From the NCBI GenBank assembly GCA_049999765.1, contig JBNGIQ010009519.1, positions 268,817-322,586 on the forward strand: a DNA stretch of 53,770 nt, read 5' to 3'. The position numbers were made by a program, and so were the translations under genes. Origin of the DNA: Phaeoceros laevis (lineage: Eukaryota; Anthocerotophyta; Anthocerotopsida; Notothyladales). A model generated the notes under the pieces. The model did no database searches. It worked only from the letters and a program-made list of their open reading frames with translations, and was not told where the DNA came from. Of this stretch, positions 23,658 to 34,337 are shown one piece after another. How positions within the stretch are numbered: position 1 is the stretch's first letter; every line of letters starts with the position of its first letter.

Positions 23658-26282
23658 TCATGCTCCATGATCAGTCTTGATCCTTTTCGCCGCTGCTTGC
23701 CCTCCAGAGACTTCGTCAATGCCCTGAACGCGTGAACTGAGACTGGCTAGCTCCCTCTGCTCATCATTCCAGGCCATCGTTGTCGAATCGAAGACAACAC
23801 GAGTTTTGCGAATTGTACAAAACGCTCCACTTCCCCGTCCACCTTCCAGTCCCTTGGCACTGTATCCATTTTTATGCGATCCATCGAAATAGCTGGCTGC
23901 AAACTTGCGCGCTTGTGGCAGGCTCTTGATACCGTCACTGTAGTTGAAGGTCTCTAGCGGCCCCCTTAGAAAAGCCTCCACTGCCGGAAAGTTGGGAAGC
24001 CGTGCTAGGGGTTGGCACCAACTGAACTCTGGCTTTGGTGTCTTGGAAAGCCTGCTGATCCGCTCTTCTGCCAAAGCCCTTGCAGCTTTTCTGCCCATGT
24101 CCAACACCATAGCCTGCTGCCAAAAGTTGTCATCCTCCAGTATCTGCTTGAGGAACGTTTGGTTCTTGCTGTGTCGAGATTGCTGCACTGCGGTCTCAAC
24201 TGCCGCTTCCAGTAACAGAGAATCCTCTAACCAGAGCAACGCATCCATTACCTTGCAGACCATGTTGCTGATCGAAGGGTTATGAATATCTTGACAAATC
24301 CTCTGACAAAGCTTTGAGAAGAAACTAAGCAGATTGGCGTCGTCTTTGAGCGGGATGGACTTGGTAGCAGCCTCCTCTTTTATCCTGACCACCACAGAAC
24401 ATACTTTGCTGGTTTCAGCGGATTGCATGCCATCCACAAAAGCGGGCAGGCCCTCGTGCAGCGTGGAGAACATCATCAGTGCAATGGCAGCCGCGCCAGG
24501 GGGTTCCAGCTTACTAAAGGATGACGCTGCAACAGACAACGTCTTCTTGGCCACACCGATTGCAGCTTCCTTGCAACCCAATACTTGTAGCTCACGTACG
24601 AGATTTGCATAGGACTCTGCCTCGTCCACAACTCGAGACTCCAGAAGAAGATTCTCCTCAATTGCAGCGCCACAGGCATCCCAGCCATAAGACTTCACCG
24701 CTAAAGCAAGCGTCCTGGCCACCTCCAGGGAACCAATCCCTTGATACCACTTACTCACTGTGTAGAGCGATTTGGTCTGAAACTCCTGTCCTAGCAACTT
24801 GACCAGGCGAAGAAAGTCTGCACGCTCACCTGCTTCAAGACAAAGATTGAGCAATCTGCAGGTGCTGTTCTGGCCCTCCTTGGCTGGTGTTCTCTGCCAT
24901 TCGCTCCGAGCTCTTCCTTGCCATACTTGGCTGGGTTCGTTTTTGCAGAAATCTAGAAGATGCCGCAGGTCCGTTGCAGCGTCCGGGGCTTTCTCCTTGG
25001 CCTTCCGTTCCACAATATCCAAAGCTCCAGGGAAGCCACCGGTGCAAGCAACATATGTGCTGCGGCTCTTAGGGAAAACCACAACCACAGCAAGATGATA
25101 CCAGTAGTCTTCTGTAGGACCTTCATTTCCAAGATCACCTTCCTGATCCTCCTCGTCAGGTTCTTTCCGAAACGGATCATCCACATCCAAACGAACCACC
25201 AGCTCAGAGCAAGAAATCTTCATCGCTGAATATCCTACTGGCCGATCATCCACCCCTACCCAACCGTCTGCCTTGGTATCGGACTCAATGAGCTCCTCGC
25301 ATGAAAAAGACTGATGTTTGGTCAGCGTACAAAGGTGCAGCTCAAGGGAAGAGTCAGAGCTGCCGTTGCCGCTTGTCCCACCGCAGCTTCGCAGAAGCTG
25401 TGCTACTACCCGGTCATGCCCTTTCAAACCGGCAAAGCAGAGGTTGGCCTTGGTGTACTTGTGCTCCAGCGGAATTGCAAGCTTCTGGGGTGTTTCGGTA
25501 TTCTCCGCCTTGAGGTCCTCCAACCAGGGCAGCAACGCAGCCTCTGTCCGTGACACAGCGTTCAAGAACTCTTGGCCCTTTAGAGGGATGGTGTGACTGC
25601 TCTTCCTCACGAGGTTGAAGACCAAGCAGAGCCTCATTCCCGCTGTGATCTTCTCCAACTCATGCTCGCAATCAGCGAAGAAAGCCATCTGGTGGAAACC
25701 CGTGGAGCTGTTCTTGGAAGAGTCGAACAGCTTGGTTGTTCCCCGATGCCGCACGACCAGAGCTCCGCCTTGATGTCCCGATTGCGTAGGAAGCTGAACG
25801 ATCAACGTGGCAAACATTCCCTTCTCCTTCTCCGTGTCTCGGTGCACCTTGAAATGCCCGCCTTTTTCGTAGTAGAGCAATTTGTAGAGCTTCACCTCAA
25901 GCTCCAGCGAACTTGCATCTTGCCCCAACATTGCCACAGCCTCTGAAGCAATGTTGAACACTGTCTTGGACAAGAAGTTTGCATTTTCAGGACAAGAGGA
26001 AACCTTGGAGCCATCCACTTGCCAAGCTCGCCGAACAGCCACGTCCACAATTGTTGCCCTGCCACGACCGTATGGTGCCTGCTTCGACACCTCCCGCAGC
26101 TTGGAGGCATCCTCCAAGGATAAAGGAAGCGAAACCTTCCCCAAACCTTGCACACACAACGAGGTAGGGAGCGAATTCGCTGCGGCGTCTATCTCGCTAC
26201 CACAAGCGAAAGTGCCTCTCGCAGTGTCTGGAGGACCAATGCGTAACGCATCTAGAAGCTCTTCTGTATCCAGGCCGGCCAT
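23658..26282 (-). CDS. Large 2OG-Fe(II) oxygenase (prolyl-4-hydroxylase-like fold), copy 1
   Basis: Intronless, 874 residues from ATG 26282 to the stop at 23658. Residues about 70-225 form a 2-oxoglutarate/Fe(II) dioxygenase domain: metal ligands H147 and D149 (motif HRDTEKEKGMF), distal H207 (CEHELEKI) and R217, the likely 2OG-binding arginine. The preceding YYEKGGHFKVH block resembles prolyl 4-hydroxylase-like proteins. The remaining 650 residues are mostly helical, without a domain I recognise, and include an acidic patch near 370-390. Substrate unknown; hydroxylation of a protein is the family-based guess. A damaged paralogue lies at 41882-44459 on the same strand, so the pair arose by tandem duplication. 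Lack of introns could mean an ancestral retrocopy. Confidence 0.85.
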   Translation of the reverse strand: MAGLDTEELLDALRIGPPDTARGTFACGSEIDAAANSLPTSLCVQGLGKVSLPLSLEDASKLREVSKQAPYGRGRATIVDVAVRRAWQVDGSKVSSCPENANFLSKTVFNIASEAVAMLGQDASSLELEVKLYKLLYYEKGGHFKVHRDTEKEKGMFATLIVQLPTQSGHQGGALVVRHRGTTKLFDSSKNSSTGFHQMAFFADCEHELEKITAGMRLCLVFNLVRKSSHTIPLKGQEFLNAVSRTEAALLPWLEDLKAENTETPQKLAIPLEHKYTKANLCFAGLKGHDRVVAQLLRSCGGTSGNGSSDSSLELHLCTLTKHQSFSCEELIESDTKADGWVGVDDRPVGYSAMKISCSELVVRLDVDDPFRKEPDEEDQEGDLGNEGPTEDYWYHLAVVVVFPKSRSTYVACTGGFPGALDIVERKAKEKAPDAATDLRHLLDFCKNEPSQVWQGRARSEWQRTPAKEGQNSTCRLLNLCLEAGERADFLRLVKLLGQEFQTKSLYTVSKWYQGIGSLEVARTLALAVKSYGWDACGAAIEENLLLESRVVDEAESYANLVRELQVLGCKEAAIGVAKKTLSVAASSFSKLEPPGAAAIALMMFSTLHEGLPAFVDGMQSAETSKVCSVVVRIKEEAATKSIPLKDDANLLSFFSKLCQRICQDIHNPSISNMVCKVMDALLWLEDSLLLEAAVETAVQQSRHSKNQTFLKQILEDDNFWQQAMVLDMGRKAARALAEERISRLSKTPKPEFSWCQPLARLPNFPAVEAFLRGPLETFNYSDGIKSLPQARKFAASYFDGSHKNGYSAKGLEGGRGSGAFCTIRKTRVVFDSTTMAWNDEQRELASLSSRVQGIDEVSGGQAAAKRIKTDHGA

Positions 26283-27562
26283 GGTTGAGGCGAGGGAGGA
26301 CTAGAGCACTTCGACTACTGGTTTGCATCACATTAGTCGCAAGATTGTTGCTAGGGTTTAATCACACCCCATCCATCGACATTTTGGCGCGCGCGGGAAA
26401 CAAGAGTACTGTAACTTGTAACCCTTGTCCCAAGCCCGTGACACGTTTTCACAATGAAACGAAGTTCTTAGTGCATGAAGTAGGTCGACCTTGGACTTTG
26501 AAGAAGAAGCAGCGTTACTACAGGTTAGCTTACTTACTAACGTGCTTGTTGCGTCCAATCGGGAACGCTGCAAGACACTTGCCCCTGGTGTGCAAGTAGA
26601 AGAGATGGCTGGTCCGGTGTGCAAGGTTTGGTGCGCGTACTATGTGGTTGACTATCCTGGTAAGAGCAAAGTGTGCAAAATTGTAGATCTCTCTCTACTC
26701 AGGTTAGAGCACTAAGAATCGTTTTTTTTCAATCAAATCAATCTCAAACAAATTAATATCAAAAAAATTAATATTAATTAAATTAAATCAGATCAATGGA
26801 AGAAGTCAAGTAGACTATGTTGATCCTCTCATATGCAAATATCCTCACAAAGTTTCTTCCTAGACTCGAAACATTTTGCTTGCTACTAGTACAAGCTACA
26901 TAACTAAGTTACAGTTCTCATGAAGAAATGTAACTCAAAGATAATACAAACGAACCACCGTTCACACCAAGAAATTATATTTGCATTGTTGCCAGATGTG
27001 TTTTTGTCGTTGCATTGTCGATCATCAACCATTGGCCCTTGCACACTTCTACCCTAACAAAATTACAATCATCTCAACTGGTGATATGAAAATTTTAGGG
27101 CGTGAACGAAGCTGTCAAGCTTCCATGAACAATTACGCTCATAGGAGAACACCCCCGACGCCAGATTTATCGCCAGCACATAGTTCTTGCATGGATATCA
27201 AGTCGCTCTATAGTCACACCACTTGGATCAATGTGGTTCTAGCTCCGGAGGCACCCCAAAAACAATTTTCCACAACATGCGTGTGACATGTGTGTATACA
27301 TTTTATTTGAGGAAATTATCGGTCCTTACAAGGGTCCCTGCCTTGCACAACATGGAGGCATCTGCATGCGTGGTGAATCATTTAATACCAATGTTGCAAT
27401 GAACAAAACCTTGGAGCTAACTGACAAGAAAGTTGTGAAATTTAGACGAGCACAAGGAACATAAAAATGGTTATTCCGTTATGTAGTGGTAGTAAAGAGC
27501 CACGCTATACCAACTCCACAAGGGAATTGAGCATGCCACCATGCGACCTGCCAAGTAGTGGG

Positions 27563-27788
27563 CTAGCCCACTACCTAGCTAGTCAATCTATGGTGGTTAA
27601 GCAATGTTAGTTTGTTAGGCCTACTCTAAGAAGGGCCTAGCCCACTACCTAGCTTGTCAATCTACGGTGGTTAAGCAATGTTAGTTTGATAGGCCTACTC
27701 TAAGAGGAGCCTAGCCCACTACCTAGCTAGTCAATCTATGGTGGTTAAGCAATGTTAGTTTGTTAACTAGGCCTACTCTAAGAGGAGC
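27563..27788. repeat. Tandem array, 3 units of 74-78 bp
   Basis: Units begin with CTAGCCCACTACCTAGCT at 27563, 27637 and 27711, giving a 74-bp period; the third unit has a 4-bp insertion. Copies differ at only a few bases. Each contains GGTGGTTAAGCAATGTTAG. No coding content. Confidence 0.9.
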
Positions 27789-27865
27789 CATGTGGCCTGA
27801 AGAGAGGGGCCATGTGGCCGAAGTGAATGAAAGAACCAATTGATAGAGCACACTGCCTTGAGTGA

Positions 27866-27909
27866 GTATTGAACCCCGGCCACCCTTTGGGAGGCGTAGT
27901 CCTTTACCA
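27866..27909 (-). repeat. tRNA-like SINE head, minus strand
   Basis: On the minus strand TGGTAAAGGACTACG (27909-27895) resembles an A box and GGGGTTCAATAC (27877-27866) a B box; the bases between contain GGGTGGCC, also found just before the B box of the SINE-like copy at 12413. Not a complete tRNA. Only the head is marked, since the tail could not be defined. Confidence 0.4.
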
Positions 27910-28127
27910 CTTGGGAAGGGAGCATGTCAAGATCCTTGTGCAATGAGAGCAATAGATGTTAGTTATAGTGCGTATGTGTAGTTTTAGGAGGTTGAATGGT
28001 TCCGAACATGGATCCCTCCTTGCTCTTGTAGCGGGCATCACTTTTTTTGGTGAAAATGGTTGGATATGCTCAAAAGAAATTTTAAGGTTTGAAACAAACA
28101 AAAGGTGACGTTTTTTATTTAATAAGA

Positions 28128-28134
28128 ACGTTAA
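28128..28134. other. Placeholder check: no feature
   Basis: Nothing is claimed at this position; the target-site duplication of the retroelement lies at 29128-29134 and is described with the element. Confidence 0.01.
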
Positions 28135-29136
28135 CATTTCTCAATAAGAACAAACATTAAAAACATAACATAACATAGCTTAACCGTCATAGATAGCATG
28201 TCAAGTAGTCAACTACTAATGTATCACAGACATGGCGACGTGGTTGATTCCCTTATGGAATCAGTACAGTACGACTCCTTATTACCACTGCAATATACTA
28301 TCTAATGAACACATTAATATAATTAAGTTTCTTACCAGCGTTGCAATGAACAAAACCTTGAGTCAGGTAACAAAAAAACTATGAAACTTAGACGAGAACA
28401 AGAAACATAAAATGCCTCTCCCGTTATGCCAAATTCCACTTGGGAAGGGAGCGAGTCAAGATCCTTGTGCAATGAACTCCAGCACATTTTTGCACATTTT
28501 CTTCTAAGAATGCTGACATTAGTGTACAAATAACATAACATAGCTCACTGTCATAAAAGCGTGTCGAGTAGCTTAGTACTTGGGTATGTTACTACTACTA
28601 CAATATATCACTTAGTAAACACATTACTCTGATCATTCTCAAACTAACCAAGTATTTTACTGAGAATCAAATTTACTTTAAGATATGCACCTTATATTGA
28701 TATATAGTTGATAAAAAATTGAAAATGGAGATCAGCCAATACATTGGGCAGAGATGCTAGGGAGGCTAAAGGCTTCTTCTTTATCTCGTAGTTTTACAAC
28801 ATTAATAAAATAGCATGCCACAATTAGAAATGTACAACTTTTGACAATAACCTTCAAATTTGCACATTAGACTTGGAACAATACTAGGCATTAGGATGTA
28901 AAGTGTAATGTGTACAAATTTGTGTCTAACATGAAAAAGCGCCATGATTCACTATACTACTAAGCTCTACATCCCCCATCTTGACTACTGGAAGGAAATC
29001 TTTTAGCCAAATTACTCTCTTTCAATTCACTAAAACTGCAATACATTGCCAAAAATAAGTGGCCACCAAATTTGGACGATGGCAACCATAAGGATGTGGA
29101 CGTTACAACGACGGGCATCACGACGCCCATCACCGC

Positions 29137-29748
29137 TGTGGCGTGTTAACGGCACAACGTGTTGATACCCGCTAGTCCAGGTGGGAACACCAGTTAGGAT
29201 TTTGGGTAAGTGAGGCGGCAGTTAGGAGCGGACCCCCGACGGGGTTTAAATCTAGGCAGCGGGTTAAGTTAGGTAACCCGGGTTAGACGGTTAAGGAACT
29301 TACTCTATTGGCCGGCCGGATCTCGGCCGGCCGGATAGGTCTGGTGCCGTGGCTGAATGCTAGTCCTAGTGGCGGGTTCGGTCACGGCTATGTAAGGCCA
29401 GATGCGGAAGTGAAGCGTGTGAGTTTTTGGTGCAGTTTTGGGACTTCCGGGGTGGTTTTGCATGCCCGAGCATGCTGTTCGTGTATGGTTGGGCTCTGGC
29501 TACTCGATCGATCGCGCTCGGCGTGCATTTCTTGGTGTGTTGCATGGGGTGCTGAACCAGGAGTCACCTGGGAGTCCGAGTAAGGGTGTGGGCTGTCAGC
29601 AGCCTTAAGATGAGCCACAAGGAGACCCTCACGGGGTGGTCCGACGTGTATGGGCACGTTGGGCTTTCTTGCTGAGGTGTTCTACCTAGTGCGCTAGCGT
29701 AACGAGAGTAGGGACGTATGAGAGGGGTTGTTAGCATAGATTTGGAGT
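29137..29748 (+). repeat. 5' LTR
   Basis: Matches 41025-41636 over its whole 612-bp length. Starts TGTGGCGTG; ends GGAGT directly before the primer site. Carries a doubled GGCCGGCCGGAT near 29311-29338. A 91-codon frame (29308-29583) recurs in the other LTR only because the DNA is repeated; it is not considered a gene. Confidence 0.93.
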
Positions 29749-29760
29749 TGGTATCAGAGC
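29749..29760 (+). other. Primer-binding site (initiator-Met tRNA)
   Basis: TGGTATCAGAGC follows the 5' LTR with no spacer. It is complementary to the 3' end of plant initiator methionine tRNA, which primes minus-strand DNA synthesis. Confidence 0.9.
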
Positions 29761-30302
29761 CCTTGTGTCAGAACGCCAGTCCATAGCGGCTTGTGAGGGA
29801 GAAGGACGAGCGTGGAGTGTGGATCTGAGATTTTGAGGTGACACCGTGCAAGCCGATTTGACATGCATGTACGTTTCACTTGGTAATCTGATCAAATTGA
29901 CGTAGATCGGGCTGTTTGCGTGTGTTACCCGTGGGTGATTTGATCTCGATCTGTTTTTGTGGCTTGTCCTTGCGAGTTAAACCGTGTCCACATCATACTT
30001 CTGGCCGTTCGGGCGTGAGGATATCAGAGGGACGGGGTGCGGACAGGCGGATCGACGGGAGCTTGCTGTGCTACGGCTGTCGGAGGGGGCAGCTGTGTCC
30101 ATGCATGTAAAAGACGGGCACCGAAGCGTACTCTGTGGGCTTGCGTTCTGAGGTCACTTTCGCTGTCATTCTTTTTCACGCCTGGTTCGGAGTAGTGCAG
30201 GTGAACGGCAGTACAGCCTGTGTCGTCCAGATCCGGCAATAGGAACGGAGGTGACGTGACGGTGGGCTTGCGTGAGGGCAAATCGGTGGCAAGAAGGTCG
30301 AC

Positions 30303-30500
30303 ATGGTGGAAGACTTTGCTGTGTTGCTCTGTTTTCTTCACGACGTCGCTCGGCTAATTTCGGCCCCTTCGGCGGAAGCTTTGGCATCGGTGATCAGGGA
30401 GGAGTTTTGTTTGCTTGCCGCCGATGAAACCAACCCTTGTGATTGCATTAGGTTAGAACGCACTTGGACTACGTTGATCACTCATGCGCGATTTGACTGA
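30303..30500 (+). CDS. Small accessory ORF of the retroelement (65 aa), family member N1
   Basis: ATG to TGA, 65 codons, between the primer site and gag. I do not recognise the family. It aligns without gaps to the N-terminal part of the next frame (30584-30763, 24 identities over 60 positions counted by hand) and to the ORF at 40411-40611 (19 of 60). Shared positions are A-x3-C-x2-H-x3-R-x3-AP near the start and a late C-[DN] pair; the first two also share NPC-x-C. Helical by composition, no signal peptide or membrane segment. Conservation between diverged copies argues for past coding function. Confidence 0.45.
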   Translation: MVEDFAVLLCFLHDVARLISAPSAEALASVIREEFCLLAADETNPCDCIRLERTWTTLITHARFD

Positions 30501-30514
30501 GTGCTTGGTAACCG

Positions 30515-33500
30515 ATGAGTGATCGGGAGCCTGCAGGGGAAGGAAGGATACCCGGGTGTGATCTGCCGGAAGGAGGGTGCGAAATGGTGGAACATCTGGC
30601 GGGGGTGTTTTGCTTCCAGCACAACCTCATCCGCCAGATCTCAGCTCCAACGGTGGTCAATTTGCTGGAGGCCATCGCGGATTTGTTGGAACTTTGGGCG
30701 GCGGATCGTCAAAATCCCTGCAATTGCGTCTTGACAGATTGTCTTAGGCGTCAATTGTATACCATCGGTAGGCGAGTAGGAGGCGGTGAAGGAGAGGCAA
30801 CCCAGATCTACGGATCGGACTAACTGGCGAGTGGATCGGGGCAGGGGGCGCTATCTCAGCGCCACGGACGGCATCCAGTAGTCCGTGGAGGTAGCTCCAC
30901 CTGGCGGGAGAGGCAATTGCCGACCGTAGGGGCGACGGATCTGTCAGCTCGAAGAACGGAGGAGGTGCTGGTGGAGACCGATCGAATTTTGGCAGCGGAG
31001 GCAGCTCTACGGGCAGATCCCCGAACGGCGGAGCTGATTGCAGAGGCCAATCGGGTTTTGGCAGCAGGAACAGCGCTCAGGGAGGGGGTGGTACTTGGCT
31101 TGCCACCAGTTCCTGCTGAGCTTCCAGTTCGAAGAAGTTGGGCATCAATCTGTGATTCGGACGACGTGATATCCACTCCATCTGCCCGTCCCGGGGGATC
31201 AGAGGAAAGTGGGGTATTGTCTACTCTGGTTGGGTACGGGGACGGCACTGGTTTCCACTCGGATCTCGTTTTGTCGGCCGGCATTGATGTGTCGTGGGAT
31301 GTAGAAGGAAACATAAACCATTCACAAGCTAATGTGGTCAGGGAAATGGAGGAGCAGGCGTATGGGTTGGGGGAGGGAGACCAAAACCCCCAGCCATGGG
31401 GGCCGGTCCGTTGTTTTCAGCACAGGATGGAAGGGCAGATTTCCAGTCATTTCATCAGACCGGTGGGTCTGGAGCCTGGGGTAGCTGAACAGGGTGACAT
31501 CAACCCTTCGGGGGACCGAATGTCTTGGAGGCGGAGACGATCCGTATCTCTAGGAGGGGCATGGCGTCCGATGAACCGACAGTTTGACAACTCGCCGGAT
31601 CAGTGTCAGGCCTCTTTGGGGCACCATGATTGGAGCTGGGGGAGTCGTTCCTTCGGCGGAGGTCCGTTCGGAGGACGGGGCGGGGGTCGGTTTGTAAGCC
31701 CATACCCAACATTTTATTCTGATCGAAGGCCCATTCGCATCAGGGGGGGGGAGCCGGGCCCTGATCCTCTCCCTGTCCCTGATCCTGTTCCTGACACTGT
31801 CCCGGTCCCTGCTACCCAGGCGGATGGCTTGCCTGCCGGGCCGACGGCGCCGGTCCCCTCTGCGCAAGTACCGGTGGACACTCCCGATCCGGGAGTGGCT
31901 CTTCGAACCATTGCGGGAACTCAGCCCGGTGGGGGTAGCCAGGTCGTCATCTCGGCCGAGGAGTGGAGCAATTTTACAACTGTGTTCGACTTGATGAGTG
32001 TCATGCTTCACACGAAGGTGGCGGAGCAAGGGCAACGTGCTGGGAGGCCAACGGGCGAGGGTACCAGATCGGGAGGTGCCAGTGATCCTCAGGCAGCTTC
32101 GGGTCAGGTTCTTGTTTTTCAGTCGGCCGGTCCGTAGGCGGCAGGGGGATCGATTCCTGGGTTTCAGCCAGGAGGTGGACAGGCACCAGCATTCCAGACG
32201 GGTCCGGCGACTCGGTCGCACTCAACGGGTTCCACATTTCAGACGGGACAATCGGGTCCGACGCCCATACCTGGACCTGTATTTCAGACAGGTCTGGGGC
32301 CAGGTCTTGGGTGCGCCGGGATCCGAGCGGGGGCGTCAGCACCATCGCAGTCGGCTGCCAACAGTGGGGCACATCCCGGAGCTTCCGGATTTAGGCCAGA
32401 CCAGGGACTTGCATCTGGTGGGCCTGGGGGGTGGCTATCCTGTAGGAAATGCTTCGTCGGGACACCCCATCCCGGGGGATTGGGAGTCGGGGGAGGTGGC
32501 AGATTTGGGGGAAATCCGTCAGCACCATTTTTTCAAGGGAATCGGGTGGGCACATTCCCAGCTCCTGTCCCTCTGCCTCGACAACTTCCAACTGGTTTTG
32601 TCCCGGGGGGAGGACAGCCAGGAGGGGGTACCTCTGGAGGAATGGGAATGGCGCAGCAGTATTCGGCCTGGCCGACTCGGGTGGTGCCGATAAGAATGCC
32701 TGCACACCAACACTCGGTGCAAGGGGAGTCTAAACAGGTCGTGAAATTGTCAAAGTTCTCTGCGGCCAAGACGGCGACCCTTTCAGACGATGCGGGGTTC
32801 TGGTTAGGACACCTGGCGTCGGCCGTCCTCATGAATCGTTGGACGTTCGAGCAGGCGTATGCATGGATTAGCCTGAGTTTGGAACTGCCGGCTTCACGGT
32901 GGTTTAGCAACAAGATTCATCGGTATCAGGATCATCCTCTGGGGGCGGAGGCTGGTTGGCACCTTTTTTTGACAGATTTTGAGAGCAGGTTCATTGTGAA
33001 GGACGTCTACCAGCTACGCACCATGTTTGAAGGACGGACCCAAAGGCAGCATGAAACCATTGCGTCCTATGGGGATGCAGTTCAGCATGCGGCCCAACAG
33101 TTGGGCATGATTCCCGATACCAAGGAGGTCATTCGACAATTCATCAAGGGGTTATCAGATCGCTCAGTTCAGAAACGTCTCAGTACGACGCCCACGACCT
33201 TTGAACAGGCAGTCGAGGCGGCAATTGAATTTGAGTTGGATGTGTTAGCAGAGAAGAAGATTTCAAGTTCTTCTACGAAGGAGGGGGGCAAAATGGAGCC
33301 TTCAAGTACGGACAAGCCCCCCAAGGAGTCTGCTCCTAAGGACAAGGGGGGTGTTGACTCTTCCTCGTCCAACATGCAACAGCTCATGAAGCAGATGGAG
33401 GAGCTGCATAAGAGAGTGACAGGCCTGGGGCAGGTGGTGGCAAAATCTGCTCTCCCAGCTCCCCTCCCTCCTCGTCGGCCTCTGTCAGAGATTTGGTATC

Positions 33501-33907
33501 GCAAATGCAGTGAAATGGGGCATTTTGCTCGGGATTGCCCCAAACCGGGACCTTTCCCGACCAATGGGGCGGGAAGGGCAGTACAATATACCGACGAGGA
33601 CCTTAGTCAGCTCCTTGTTGATGAAGATATGCAGGAGGGCATTTTTCTTTTACAGAATGTATTAGAGGAGGTGGGGCTGGAACCGGAAGAAATGGGAGGA
33701 GACTTTATTGGCCGAGTATCAGCCTTGGGCATCTGCCAGAACGAAGTTGAGGCCCCTGTTTCTGACCAAGTTTGCCGGCGACAGCTGGCCTCCAGTGAGA
33801 GGCAGTTTGATCCTTGTCGAACCTGGGTTCAGGTTAAGAATGGTCGGGTGCGTCGGATTGCTGCTCCTTCAAGCACTAATTCGTTGGGTGAGGCCACGAA
33901 GCTGTAG
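30515..33907 (+). pseudogene. gag: gag polyprotein with unknown N-terminal domain, two in-frame stops
   Basis: One reading frame runs from ATG 30515 to 33907, interrupted by TAA at 30821-30823 and TAG at 32135-32137. Parts in order: N2 domain (30584-30763), homologous to the ORF at 30303; a segment with a repeated RxLAAxxALR motif (from 30990); a long Gly/Pro-rich region with repeated FQTG; the conserved gag capsid-like domain (about 32740-33250); then a zinc knuckle at 33497-33535. The knuckle has lost its first cysteine: the codon at 33497-33499 is TAT (Tyr). The frame could also be read as separate ORFs (30515-30823, 30917-32137, 32480-33907); whether the stops were ever suppressed cannot be told. 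Confidence 0.75.
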
Positions 33908-33968
33908 GACTTCTTGTCTGAAGTGGCTGCCACCCCAGGTGGGCGCCAAGCTTTGGATTCAGTATTGA

Positions 33969-34337
33969 GTGTCCAGAAGCACACTGTCCTCGGCATATGA
34001 CCCACATGCTAAGCCATTGCCTGGGGTGGTATATGCTCCATATTATACCGCCTACATTAAGGGGATCATCATGGGCCAGGGCATCGATTGTTTGATTGAC
34101 ACTGGAGCAACCATATCGGTACTCACGGTGGCGACGGTACTCAGATTGAACCTGCAAGATGCCGTGCATCCCACTAACAAGTGCTTCACCTCGGCATCGG
34201 CTCACTCAGTCTATTCCCAAGGTGAACTTCCTCAGCTTCTAGTTGATATTGGTGGTGTAACCTGCTTGGTTAATTTTTACATCGCTCCTCAAGGGGGGTA
34301 TGAGATGCTTTTGGGCATGGATGCTAATGCCTCGTAA
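33969..34337 (+). pseudogene. Retroelement aspartic protease
   Basis: The catalytic motif DTGA is encoded at 34098-34109 (context CLIDTGATISVL), and LLGMD near 34310 is the usual second conserved motif. The enzyme matures the Gag-Pol precursor as a dimer. The frame is shifted relative to gag and shifts again at about 34325, after which coding continues in another frame (34300-35331). Hence it is unlikely to be expressed intact. Confidence 0.8.

Larger units (their letters stand above)
26283..29127. other. AT-rich intergenic region with repeats
   Basis: No gene recognised. Includes the promoter side of the oxygenase, an extremely AT-rich tract at 26718-26795 and several repeats (27563-27788 tandem array; 27380-27483 and 27906-27950 re-occurring at 28334-28476). 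These suggest old transposon debris. Confidence 0.5.

Noticed and set aside
28128-28134. Entry in the feature list at this position
   Set aside because: Listed in error with negligible confidence; the real target-site repeat is at 29128-29134.
29308-29583. 91-codon frame repeated at 41196-41471
   Set aside because: Repeated because it lies in the LTRs; no domain and no reason to be translated.
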